Below, piece by piece: positions 11,936 through 21,422 of a DNA stretch of 64,000 bases (its first letter is position 1; each line of letters opens with the position of its first letter). A model generated the notes under the pieces. It searched no databases. It saw only the letters and a list, made by a program, of their open reading frames with translations, and had not been told where the DNA came from. Location: positions 75,199,121 through 75,263,120 of the forward strand of contig NC_030814.1 in NCBI RefSeq assembly GCF_001704415.2. The letters run 5' to 3'. The DNA is from Capra hircus (Eukaryota; Chordata; Mammalia; Artiodactyla; Bovidae). A program made the position numbers and the translations under genes.

Positions 11936-12779
11936 TTAATTTAGAAAATACAGAAAAGAAAGTTAAACTGTTGACTGTTCTCAGTAGCCACAGAACAAAG
12001 CAAATTTTCAAGTGGTGTCAGAACACCCCAGAAAATATGTGAGTAGGTGTGAAAGCAAATTTTCATTTTAAATTCAGAGAGGGAACATTCCAGTGATTAT
12101 TTGTGTATTACAATATGAGCTCTATTGTAACATAAGCAAAGAATAGTAAAAATGTGTAACACAACTTCATAGATGCTTTCATAAATGATTATCAGATAGT
12201 TTTGTAATCCTGAATACACAAAGAAACGGTTCAATATATGAATAGTTTCCTTTCGATATAGAGAGGACAATAATAAGGCAGGGGTCAAATGTTGATATAC
12301 CCACAGTCACTCTGTTCGTTCCATCAGTAATTTATTCAGAGCAGCAAACTGTAGAGAGAACAATTTTCTTACCGCTGCAGATTTTCCTCTTTTCCCCTAA
12401 ATTCTTCTCACAAAACTATTGAGTAGTTCTTGCTTGGCTGTTAAATTGCCAATTACACACAAAAAACTATCAGACTGGTCAATTTAACTGATGTTATATT
12501 TAATTTTGAAAAGAGAGACCAAATCGCCTAGTTATTTTGACCCCTTGTAGGTAAGATCGTTAGTTAACTATTCCATTTCTCATGAGCAATGAAGAAAGAA
12601 ACAAAAAGGGAATGGGAATAAAAGAGAATTGTGCTTTAGCCTGCCCTCTTAAGACTTATAAACTTTATAGTAAACATTTTTGGTAGCATAAAAAGTGGTT
12701 AAACTCTTTGCTAGAATTAATCTTGTTGTATTAATAACTAACATAGAGGCCAAGCAAACATGCTATGAAATAAAAATGG
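11936..12779. other. unassigned AT-rich intergenic sequence
   Basis: About 840 bp with no recognisable gene or repeat. Open frames on both strands are short and featureless. Confidence 0.5.
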
Positions 12780-14090
12780 TTAAATTTACTGGCTTCATCC
12801 CTCACCAGCTATGACTTTGACGAGTCAGTTACGTTCGCTATGCCTTGGTTTTCTGATTAGTAAAATGTAGAAAATTCATAAATACCAGACCACCTTACCT
12901 GCTTCCAACAAAACCTGTATGCAGATAAAGAAGCAACAGTTAGAACCAGACATGGGACAACAGACTGGTTCCAAACTGGGAAAGGTATATGACAAGGCTG
13001 TATATTGTCACCTGGCTTTTTTTTAACTTAATCAGAGTACATCATGTGAAATGCAGGGCTGGATGAAGCACAAGCAGGAATCAAGATTTCTGAGAGAAAT
13101 ATCAGTAACCTCAGGTATGCATTGGACACCACTCTTACAGCAGAAAGCAAAGAGGAACTAAAGAGCCTTATGATGACAGTGAAAGAGGAGAGTAAAAAAG
13201 CTGGCTTAAAACACAACATTCAAAAAATGAAGATCATGGCATCTGGTCCCATCATTTCATGGCAAATAGATGGGGAAACAATGAAAACAGTGACAGGTTT
13301 TTGTTTTTTTCTTGGGCTCCAAAATCACTGCAGATGGTGACTGCAGCCATGAAATTAAAAGACGCTTGCTGCTTGGAAGAAAAGCTATGACAAATCTAGA
13401 CAGCATATTATAAAGCACAGACATTACTTTGCTGACAAAGGTCTGTCTAATCGAAGCCCTGGTTTTTTCCAATAGTCTAGTATGGATGTGAGAGTTCAAT
13501 CATTAAGAAGGCTAAGTGCCAAAGAATTGATGCTTTTGAACTGAGGTGTTGGAGGAGACTCTAGAGAGTCCCTTGGACTGCAAGGAAATCAAACCAATCA
13601 ATCCTAAAGGAAATCAATCCTGAATAGTCATTGCAAGGACTGATGGTAAAGCTGAAGCTCCAGTACTGTGGCCACCTGATGCAAAGAGCCAATTCATTAG
13701 AAAAGTTCCTGATGCTGGGAAAAGATTGAAGACAGGAGGAGAAGGGGATGACAGAGGACTAGATGGTTGGATGGCCTCACTGACTTAATGGACATGAGTT
13801 TGAGCAAGCTCCAGGAAATGGTGAAGTACAGGGAAGCCTGGCATGCTGTAGTCCATGGGGTCACAGTCGGACTCGACTGAGTGACTGAATAACAACAAAA
13901 TGAGATGATGGTAGAATCTCCCTTACAAGATGGCTCTGAGATTAATTAACATAACATGTAAAGGCTAATAGAAATGTCAGACTCATTTCTATTTTCTGAA
14001 CTCTATAAATGTTCAGTCACTCAATTGTGTTATTTTTATCATTAATATCATCAGCCATTATTTTATCATTAATGTCATCATGATATACTG
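12780..14090 (+). mobile_element. MIR SINE fossil split by a BovB insertion
   Basis: The left part (about 12780-12870) reads like the MIR core: TCACCAGCTATGACTTTGACGAGTCAGTTA, then CCTTGGTTTTCTGATTAGTAAAATG. The right part (about 13894-14090) resumes with AAAATGAGATGATGGTAG, CTGAGATTAATTAACATAACATGTAAAGG and CTATAAATGTTCA, the MIR 3' side. The two halves are collinear and separated only by the BovB at 12871-13893. This is inferred from collinearity with the MIR consensus as I know it. Confidence 0.65.
12871..13893 (+). mobile_element. BovB LINE, 5'-truncated, decayed
   Basis: It starts near GAAAATTCATAAATACCAGACC in the RT region, continues through the YADD-equivalent segment (about 13114-13126, where YAD is diverged to a TGCATTGGAC reading) and the C-terminal region. 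It ends at GTCGGACTCGACTGAGTGACTGAAT. Frames are broken by several indels and stops. AAAATG-type words on both sides (12862-12867, 13897-13902) hint at a decayed target duplication in the host MIR. Confidence 0.9.
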
Positions 14091-14300
14091 AGTACTTATA
14101 AAACCTGCCACTTTAAGGAGAATGGAAGTAACACAACATATGGTTTCTCTTCCCAGAGACCTTCAGTCTCCTGAGAAGGAAAAACCCCACTGAGGAAATG
14201 GTGAGACAGCAAAGGAGCAATAGTTCAATAAAAGCTGTCAGGTTTAGCTTGGGCCTAATCTGTTCTAATATAAAATAACTTTGGCCTCCTCTACTCTAAT

Positions 14301-14615
14301 CAGGGCTTCCCTCATAGCTCAGCTGGTAAAGAATCCACCTGCAATGCAAGAGACCCCAGTTCAATTTATGGGTCAGAATGATCTGTTGGAGAAGGGAGAG
14401 GCTACCTACTCCAGTATTCTTGGGCTTCCCTTGTGGCTCAGCTGGTAAAAAATCTGCCTGCAATGTGGAAGATCTGGGTTAGATCCCTGGATTGGGAAGA
14501 TCCCCTGGAGAAGGGAATGGCTACCCAATCCAGTATTCTGGCCTGGAGAATTCCATGGACTCTATAGTCTACGGGATCACAAAGAGTCAGACACGACTGA
14601 GTGACTTTCACGTCA
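14301..14615 (+). mobile_element. composite Bov-tA: partial copy fused to complete copy, one outer TSD
   Basis: The first unit (about 14302-14421) has the tRNA-like head and part of the BovA body, then stops after CCAGTATTCTT. The second unit begins directly at GGGCTTCCCTTGTGG (about 14422) and runs complete to GAGTGACTTTCACGTCA. A 13-bp direct repeat flanks the whole pair: CCTCTACTCTAAT at 14288-14300 and CCTCTGCTCTAAT at 14616-14628 (12 of 13 match). No duplication is seen at the inner junction. The simplest reading is a single insertion of a double-headed SINE transcript. Confidence 0.85.
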
Positions 14616-14628
14616 CCTCTGCTCTAAT

Positions 14629-15379
14629 AGGGTTCTTGGAAGAACAGGCATACAATGAAGACCTTGAAGAACCAGTAGAATTTCAAAAGTTGTTTCAGGT
14701 TCACCCTGGACATGAGGTCCACAGATGTGTTTTGTTTGGCTTACTCAGCATTTTATAACATTTTAATTAGTTTCCAAGATATAACATCCACTCTGCTTCA
14801 CCCATTCTAATTACCTGCCTGGTGCCTATCACTATTTGAGTTTGCAGCCTCTAGGCTATGGACTTAATTCCCATTTTCATTGTCATTGGTAACTATAAGC
14901 TTTGGTAAACATATTAGAATGATGTATTTTCTTCATATAATGTCACAAATTCTGCTCCATGCATACTAACAAAGGCTTGTAAAAGTTCTTTTTTTAAAGA
15001 ATAATGTTTCCTCTTAGAAACTGATTCCTAGCCTGTCCAGTGTGGCCTGGATTCAAAGAATAATTTTAAAAAGCATTATGGTTTCTTCTACTCTGATATC
15101 CCTATTGTTCCCGTTTTATTGTACTATGATATTAGAACTTGATGAACTATATTTCACAGGTAGAGAAAGAATAGTCCATTGCAATGTACTGGGAGAAGTA
15201 ACACAAATCATTGTGAAAATTGGCAACTAAACAAAACCTTCTTGAGACTACCTCCTAATTTGACCTTGGTTTGAATTGGGAGGATAGGATCAGAGAAGCA
15301 CACGTGTTTTATGTTTATATTCTATTCTTATCAACCCCCACCTCCACTTAGTCTTTTAGAGAAGAAGGCACTGCAGGCC
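14629..15379. other. unassigned intergenic sequence
   Basis: No gene or clear repeat in about 750 bp. The short open frame near 15042-15230 has no recognisable motif. Confidence 0.5.
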
Positions 15380-15760
15380 CTAACAGATTTGAGATGGCCA
15401 AATACACAACACCTCACACTGAACAGATGACATCGGCACTTTGTCACACACTCACAGCCTGCAGGGAGGATACCACCTGCCGTGCAGGGTCACACAGGGT
15501 GCCGCTCAAGAGCACAGTGAATCAACAAGGCCTGCGGGAAACAGGCTTTGTAGTGGCAGGACGCTGAAGGGACCCTGGTTCCCACAGGGGGACAGGTCTT
15601 GCTTCTCTGGCAAGGAAGGGAAGGGAAATCTATTAGGTTGAAGTCCAAATGGGTTGCAACTGGTCGAGGTGACAGGAGAACTAGCTGGATGGGAGCCTTT
15701 CTCATCAGGTAGGGGCAGACCTGATGCGGCATTGTACATAAGGCTCAAAGGTGTCAGGGC
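15380..15760. other. unassigned, relatively GC-rich block
   Basis: This is distinctly richer in G and C than its surroundings, with CpG-containing stretches (GGGTGCCGCTCAAGAGC, GCCTGCGGGAAACAGG, AACTGGTCGAGGTGACAGG). It could be a diverged LTR or other low-copy repeat. I cannot name it and I see no LTR landmarks such as a TATA box with a paired poly-A signal. Both-strand open frames here run into the adjacent SINE and are not convincing. Confidence 0.4.
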
Positions 15761-15770
15761 AGTGCATGGA

Positions 15771-15989
15771 GTAGTAGTAGTGTTAGTCACTATAGTTGTG
15801 TCTGACTCTTTTCGATCCCCCACACTGTAGCTCACCAGGCTCCTCTGTCCATGGGATTCTCCAGGCCAAGAATACTGGAGCGGGTAGCCATTCCCTTCTC
15901 CGGGGGATCTTCCCCACCCAGGGACTGAACCTTGGTCTCCTGCCTGGGCAGGCTGATTCTGCACCAGTAGCACCACCTGGGAAGGCTGT
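15771..15989 (-). mobile_element. Bov-tA SINE with 10-bp TSD
   Basis: The minus-strand copy has a (TAG)n-like tail at the left (GTAGTAGTAGTG), then a reversed BovA body and a reversed tRNA-like head ending ACCACCTGGGAAGGCT. The exact direct repeat AGTGCATGGA at 15761-15770 and 15990-15999 is the target duplication. Confidence 0.94.
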
Positions 15990-16154
15990 AGTGCATGGAA
16001 GTTCAGGCCTTTCAATGCATGTGAGCAGTTTTGGTTTTGGGTTTTTTTTTTTTTTCACTGTTTATCTGGATACTGATAAATAGTATGGAACACTGTAAAT
16101 TTCTAATGAATGGTTTTCATGTATAAACTCTATCTCTTTTAATATTAAGGTATT

Positions 16155-16720
16155 GGATTTTTTAAATATAAATTTATTTATTTTAATTGGAGGTTAATTA
16201 CTTTTGTATTGGTTTTGCCATACATCAACATGAATCCGCCACAGGTATACACATGTTCCCCATCCTGAACCCCCCTCCCTCCTCCCTCCCTGCACCATCC
16301 CTCTGGGTCATCCCAGTGCACCAGCCCCAAGCATCCAGTATTGTGCATCGAACCTGGACTGGCGATTTGTTTCATATATGATATTATACTTGTTTCAATG
16401 CCATTATCCCAAATCATCCCACCCTCTCCCTCTCCCTCTCCCACAGAGTCCAAAAGACTGTTCTATACATCTGTGTCTCTTTTGCTGTCTCGCATACAGG
16501 GTTATTGTTACCATCTTTCTAAATTCCATATATATGCGTTAGTATACTGTATTGGTGTTTTTCTTTCTGGCTTACTTCACTCTGTATAATAGGCTCCAGT
16601 TTCATCCACCTCATTAGAACTAATTCAAATGTATTCTTTTTAATGGCTGAGTAATACTCCATTGTGTATATGTACCACAGCTTTCTTACCCATTCATCTG
16701 CTGATACACTTTTTGGTGAA
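16155..16720 (-). mobile_element. ruminant L1 (L1-BT type) 3' end
   Basis: The plus strand shows the reversed ruminant L1 3' UTR: ATTTTAATTGGAGGTTAATTAC, TTTTGCCATACATCAACATGAATCC, CATCCAGTATTGTGCATCGAAC and a CCCTCTCCCTCTCCC tract. Reversed ORF2-end words follow (TTAATGGCTGAGTAATACTCCATTG, TGTACCACAGCTTTCTTACCC). About 560 bp remain and the element is 5'-truncated. Sequence quality suggests a younger L1 than the others in the window. Confidence 0.9.
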
Positions 16721-17635
16721 GTATTATCACATGCAGTTCATTTCCCATTTGAAAATCTGTACTATGAATGTACCCTTTTTGTAATCTGTATCAAGACAAC
16801 TCAGACCATGTCTCTCTAAGCCAGCTGTTTTCCTTTTCAATAAATTCCCCAAAGGGCCTATTTGATAAATTCAAAGACACGGGTTCTTTGGCCAAACCCC
16901 ACTTTTCTTTATTATTTCATGGTTCTTCATACTATTTTCTTCAACATCATCACGGTTTCACAGATTCAAAATTGACATTCATGATCTACAGGAGTTGAGT
17001 CACACTCACATTGTATCTCTCTCAGAGTTGGACACCATCCATAGAGAGGCAGCCAGGTGTCCACAAAGTCAACTCAAGGGGAAATTTCAAAGGGATCTTC
17101 AGGAGGGGTAGAGGATAAAATGCTTCTCTACATTATAAACTACTTTCCTGAAGTCCTGAGAACCTGAGGATGCTTCTTGGATAGATTTTGTCCTTCTTAA
17201 GGTGAATTATGTAATTGAGATCTCTTAAAATTTTAATTAACAACAAGTTTGCTGGAAAAGTTACTTCAGAAAAACAAAGATAATATTGTTACAAAGAACA
17301 AATCTGATTTCAGAAAGATGCTGCATGATTAAAAAGTGAATAATTTAGAATTGTGGTTATATATTCTCTTAACTTTTTACTTGATGACAGAATTTCTTCT
17401 GTCCTGTATTTGCTTGAGCCTTGAGTACTTCAAACATACACTTGCATGATACACTATATATTTCCTCAAAATGCATTTTTATCTGAAATATCAAAAGTAA
17501 GTATATAAAAAATAACATTGATTTCTCAAGAATTTTTTTTACAAATTTTCATAAAATTTTGACTGGCATTTCAAAACTATTAATTTGCTTTCACACTTTG
17601 TCAAAAATAAACAGTAACAGGTAGTTGATTATTTT
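16721..17635. other. unassigned AT-rich intergenic sequence
   Basis: No recognisable gene or repeat in about 900 bp. Open frames are short and carry no known domain. Confidence 0.5.
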
Positions 17636-17636
17636 G

Positions 17637-17667
17637 TGACTGAACTGAACTAAACTGAACTGAATAG
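17637..17667 (+). mobile_element. minimal BovB 3' tip
   Basis: About 30 bp consisting only of the BovB terminus, GTGACTGAACTGAACTAAACT plus a further CTGAA unit. No other BovB sequence is attached. It may be an extremely 5'-truncated insertion or the remnant of one. No duplication is clear on the flanks, and chance similarity to a short ACTGA repeat cannot be excluded. Confidence 0.55.
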
Positions 17668-18959
17668 CATTAAGCATCACAATAACAATAACTATGCCTT
17701 CTGATCTACAAGGCAACAGTTTAGATATCCTATTCTTTCAGAAACAATCTTTGCCTAAATGTTGTATTTTAGAACATATTTTCTTAGAAGATCTGATTGT
17801 CACAAATAATGAGTACGCTGATCCTTGAAGAAAAATTCTGTCTCAGATACCTGTCTCATTTCTCTACAGGAACCACAGTGTATTCACTGCAGGGTCAGTG
17901 CAAAAGCTCTTCTTTAAATGATTCACTTAAAAATTTTGAACATAAATTTAACATGAAGAAAAGGATTTCCGACTTTCCTAATAGAGCTCCTACACTGATT
18001 GCAAATGAGAGACTAAACGCAGACAAATAACCTAATGGAGGAATTTTTTTTTCTGATGATGATGCAAGCTTACCTACACATCCATCATAATTTTTCCTAA
18101 GATTTTTTTTTTTTATCAACTAAAGGAACCTGAAATATGTTTCTCCTGAATTAAAGATTTTTGCGAAGAAAAGTTTCTACACTATGCTCTAATATATCTG
18201 GAAAAGATCATTTATTATTCTGTTAGAAGTATTAGCCTCAATGAAAAGAATGTATCTTCTTTAATCACATAAACACCAATAGATCTCTTGATTAACCTCC
18301 TGTCAAAAGCAGTCAATGGACTTTTTAAATTTCTATATTAGACATTCTTTCCTAAGAAGGAAGAACACTCTTTCATTCTCCATTTACACTCAACACTATT
18401 TTATTGACCATTATAAAAATAAATAGGTTCTCTGAATGGTATATCAGATTTTCCAGGAACTGTATTCTACTGTTGAACTGAAAACTAGATGACAAAAGTC
18501 TTCTGTACTAGTATTGGTAATTACATAACTCATATTTTCCCATTTTTATATATCCAAGCAGTGAGAAGTTTCTGGATTTTATTTCTTTATGCTTTTGTCT
18601 TAGGAGCTCAGAACAAATGAGTGAAGTGTATACATTTCACTAATGTGTGCACTACAATATGTGCCTCCAGTCTGCCTCAGGCTAGCAATATCTATAGTGG
18701 TAAGCTGATAATATACCCTAAATTATAGGTATTGAAAAGTAATTAATGTTTTCACTTTCTGAAAGCATACATGAGCCAACAAGCACTATACTGTATCATA
18801 ATTGTGAAATAAATATGTTCCTATCATTTCTAATTAAACAATATCTTGAAATTGCAAATTTTAAAATACATATACTGGTTTTCATAAGAATGATACATAA
18901 TGGAGATTGGCCTTCAAGACATTAAAATATGCTATGAGTGCAGTAATTAAGAGTATGAT
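17668..18959. other. unassigned AT-rich intergenic sequence
   Basis: About 1.3 kb with no gene or named repeat seen. It contains T-runs at about 18044-18052 and 18103-18113. The 77-codon frame at 17797-18030 has no recognisable motif and is not supported as a gene. Confidence 0.5.
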
Positions 18960-18969
18960 ACTAATATCC

Positions 18970-19176
18970 CTTATGGCTTAGCTGGTAATGAATCTGCCTG
19001 CAATGCAGGAGATTTGATCCAGGGTTTGAACCTGGGTTTGATCCTCCCCAGGGTTGGGAAGATCCCCTGAAGAAGAGAAAGGCTACCCTCTCAGGTATTC
19101 TGGCCTGGAGAATTGCAAGGACTGTACAGTTCATGGGGTTGCAAAGAGTTGGATACAACCGAGTGACTTTCACTTC
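18970..19176 (+). mobile_element. Bov-tA SINE with 10-bp TSD at a BovB 5' junction
   Basis: It has a tRNA-like head (TTATGGCTTAGCTGG..., with a small internal duplication of the AGGGTTTGAACCTGGGTTTGATCC region), then a BovA body and a GAGTGACTTTCACTTC tail. The exact direct repeat ACTAATATCC lies at 18960-18969 and 19177-19186. Removing the SINE joins unrelated flank directly to truncated BovB sequence, so it landed almost exactly on the BovB 5' breakpoint. Confidence 0.93.
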
Positions 19177-19481
19177 ACTAATATCCTAAAGGAAATCAGT
19201 ACTGAATACTCATTGGAGGGACTGATACTGAAGCTGAAGCTCCAGTACTTTGGCCACCTGTTGAGAAGAAATGACGCATTGGAAAAGATCTTGATGTTGG
19301 GAAATATCGAAGGCAGGAGGAGAAGGGGATGACAGAGGATGAGATGGTTGGATTACATCACCAACTTGATGGACATGAGTTTGAGCAAGCTCCAGGAGTT
19401 GGTGATGGACAGGGAAACCTGGCATGCTGCACTCCATGGGGTCGCAAAGAGTTGGGCACAACTGAGTGACTGAACTGAACT
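19177..19481 (+). mobile_element. BovB LINE 3' end, 5'-truncated
   Basis: It starts at TATCCTAAAGGAAATCAGTACTG, encodes the last part of the BovB ORF (KEISTEYSLEGLILKLKLQY..., RRNDALEKI) and ends in GAGTGACTGAACTGAACTAATA. Its 5' breakpoint coincides within a few bases with that of the copy at 34031-34335. Confidence 0.92.
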
Positions 19482-19615
19482 AATACAAGTATAGACCATT
19501 ACATCAATGGAAGAAAATTAGGAAAATACGTAAAACTAGTGAAGCATTACAAGTTGATAGAATACTGGAAGATAATTTCAACAAATATTCTTTTACAGTA
19601 ACCTTTTAGGGATAT

Positions 19616-19809
19616 GGGCTTCTCTTGTGGCTCAGCTGGTAAAGAATCTGCCTGCAATGTGGGAGACCTGGGTTCGATCCCAGGTTGGGAAGATCCCCTA
19701 GAGAAGGGAATAGCTACCCGCTCCAGTATTCTGGCCTGGATTATTCCATGGACTGTATAGTCCACGGGGTTGCAAAGAGTAGGACACAACTGAGTGACTT
19801 TCACTTTCA
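19616..19809 (+). mobile_element. Bov-tA SINE
   Basis: A complete copy with GGGCTTCTCTTGTGGCTCAG, an intact B-box-like GGGTTCGATCCC, a BovA body and the GAGTGACTTTCACTTTCAC tail. An imperfect direct repeat lies at 19602-19615 (CCTTTTAGGGATAT) and 19810-19822 (CCTTTAGGGCTAT). The B-box match is one of the best in the window. Confidence 0.94.
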
Positions 19810-20409
19810 CCTTTAGGGCTATATGAAAGAAAAGAATCCATTTAATTCTTCAGAATGTACTTTAATCCAAAGAACACAGGTGAATTAAAAATTTAGCATT
19901 GGACTTCCCTGGTGGCTCAGTGGTAAAGATTCTGCCAATTAAGAAGACACGTGTTCAATCCCTGATATGGGAAGATCCCACATGCCGCAGAGCAACTAAT
20001 GTGCCACTGCTACTGAGCGTGTGCTTTAGAGTCCAGGAACCACAGCTACTGAGCCCGTGCGCTGCAGGTGCTGAGGCTCTCACGTCCCAGCGCTCATGCT
20101 CTGCAACAAGAGAAATCACTGCAATGAGAAGCCAACCTACCTACCGCATTTAGGGCTGCACAGCGAGCCCCTCCTCACTGCAAGGCTGGACCCCAGGGCC
20201 ATGACGGGCGGCCCCTCCTCTCCCTCCCGCCGGCGGGGGAGGTCCCTAACGGAAGGCGCCTCCCGGATCCCGGGGACCAATGACAGCACACTTCGCCAGC
20301 TAAAACCGCCCCACCCCAGCCACGTAGAAGGACCTGTCAGCTTACTCCTCGGCCTGGCGACCTATCTGAACCCCCGTCCATCTAGCCTGACCATCCCTCG
20401 TAACAGACG

Positions 20410-20417
20410 TATAAAAG
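20410..20417 (+). promoter_or_regulatory. TATA box of the solo LTR
   Basis: TATAAAAG lies about 88 bp upstream of an ATTAAA poly-A signal and about 130 bp downstream of a CCAAT box. This is the expected U3/R spacing of a retroviral LTR promoter. Whether it is still active cannot be judged from sequence. Confidence 0.6.
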
Positions 20418-20497
20418 CCACCACCAACACGTCCCGGTGCCGACTTCCTCCACCTGCCTGGTTCTGGTCCAGGAACCCCGCCCCAGAGCGCTTGGCC

Positions 20498-20503
20498 ATT
20501 AAA
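20498..20503 (+). terminator. poly-A signal of the solo LTR
   Basis: ATTAAA, a common variant of the canonical signal, precedes a GCCTGTTAGACACTCTTTTGG stretch in the position expected for the R/U5 boundary. Confidence 0.55.
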
Positions 20504-20639
20504 AAGCCTGTTAGACACTCTTTTGGAGTCCTGGTCGTCTTTATCCTAACACTCACTACAACCAGAAAAAACCCCACGCAGCAACAATGATCCTTCATAG
20601 CCAAAAATAAATAAATAAAATCTGTATTTTAAAAATTTA

Positions 20640-21225
20640 ATATTAAAAGCTAACAAATTAGAAGAAACTGTGAATAAATATCTAATCACAAGGTGGAATA
20701 ACCTTTCTAAGCGCCTCTGAAAGGCAGAATCCTCAAAGAAAAGGTTAAATGAAAATTCAAAAAGCTGCCACAAACATAGAAAAGATTATTACCTAAATAA
20801 TATATTTGAAAATTTAGTCTTCCTTTTCCATTCTAATGGCATTCATTATCTGTACCAACTTTTCTCCTAAGGTAAATTTTAGAATGTATTAAAAAATATA
20901 CTTAAAGAGCTTTGAACAGCTGCTCAGATAGCAAAGAACTATGAGGCCAAATTCTGGGAGGAAGTGCAGACTCAGAGGGATAGACAAAATTCTGAGAACC
21001 AAAACAGCTTTAGCCCTGAAGGTATTTGCATAAATCCTCCAATTTGTGTTGAACTTAAGAAAACTCATCAAGTTACAGGGGCAGAAATAAGGACCTAGAG
21101 TCTGCCCAAGGTGGTGCCCAAGGTCTGGATAACCAGTCTGCCTTAGGCTGGGACCCCCAAAGGCCAGGACACTGGATAAAATGCTCCTTGTATTATTCAG
21201 GAGAATAAAGATATAGATTAACTTT
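20640..21225. other. unassigned intergenic sequence
   Basis: No gene or named repeat is recognisable. It may include the diverged 5' extension of the L1 that begins at about 21226. Confidence 0.45.
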
Positions 21226-21303
21226 AGATTTTCATGTTAAGAACCTGTGCTGTAAATTTAGGATAACTGCTAAAATAATAAAAACTGAGTGTGTAACATC
21301 TAA

Positions 21304-21422
21304 GTGAAAGTGAAGTCGCTCAGTCGTGTCCGACTCTTTGCGACCCCATGGACTGTAGCCTACCAGGCTCCTTCCTCCATGGGATTCTCCAGGCAAGAAT
21401 ACTGGAGTGGGTTGCCATTTCC
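21304..21422 (-). mobile_element. BovA monomer with 10-bp TSD, inside L1
   Basis: A single reversed BovA body (GTGAAAGTGAAGTCGCTCAG ... GGGTTGCCATTTCC) without the tRNA-like head. The exact direct repeat TAACATCTAA at 21294-21303 and 21423-21432 shows it inserted in this short form. It is probably a 5'-truncated Bov-tA or BOV-A2. The body sequence is close to consensus. Confidence 0.93.

Larger units (their letters stand above)
20145..20555 (+). mobile_element. probable solo LTR of an endogenous retrovirus, 4-bp TSD, inside CHR SINE
   Basis: A 411-bp GC- and CpG-rich segment sits inside the CHR SINE. It has LTR-like landmarks in order: CCAAT at 20277-20281, TATAAAAG at 20410-20417, the poly-A signal ATTAAA at 20498-20503, and a U5-like remainder ending CA at 20555. 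The direct repeat CTAC flanks it (20141-20144 and 20556-20559), which fits the 4-bp duplication of gamma-like class I elements. The left end reads CG instead of the canonical TG. No internal retroviral sequence or second LTR is present. The family is not named. Confidence 0.7.
19896..20628 (+). mobile_element. CHR-type cetartiodactyl SINE, interrupted by an LTR, with 11-bp TSD
   Basis: The left part (19896-20144) has GGACTTCCCTGGTGGCTCAGTGG, CACGTGTTCAATCCC, GGGAAGATCCCACATGCCGC and several CTACTGAGC units. It ends at CACTGCAATGAGAAGCCAACC. The right part (about 20556-20628) resumes with ACAACCAGAAAAAACCCCACGCAGCAAC and the CCAAAAATAAATAAATAAAA tail. The exact direct repeat TTAAAAATTTA at 19885-19895 and 20629-20639 brackets the whole unit. 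CHR SINEs are tRNA-derived and lack the BovA body, so this is a different and older family from the Bov SINEs. Confidence 0.9.

Noticed and set aside
15506..16058. Overlapping minus-strand frames of 169 and 91 codons
   Set aside because: They read through a Bov-tA SINE (15771-15989) into the adjacent GC-rich block. No domain is visible and the two frames overlap on the same strand.
20096..20590. 164-codon plus-strand frame
   Set aside because: It spans a CHR SINE and a GC-rich LTR-like insert. The length is explained by GC richness and it has no retroviral or cellular protein features.
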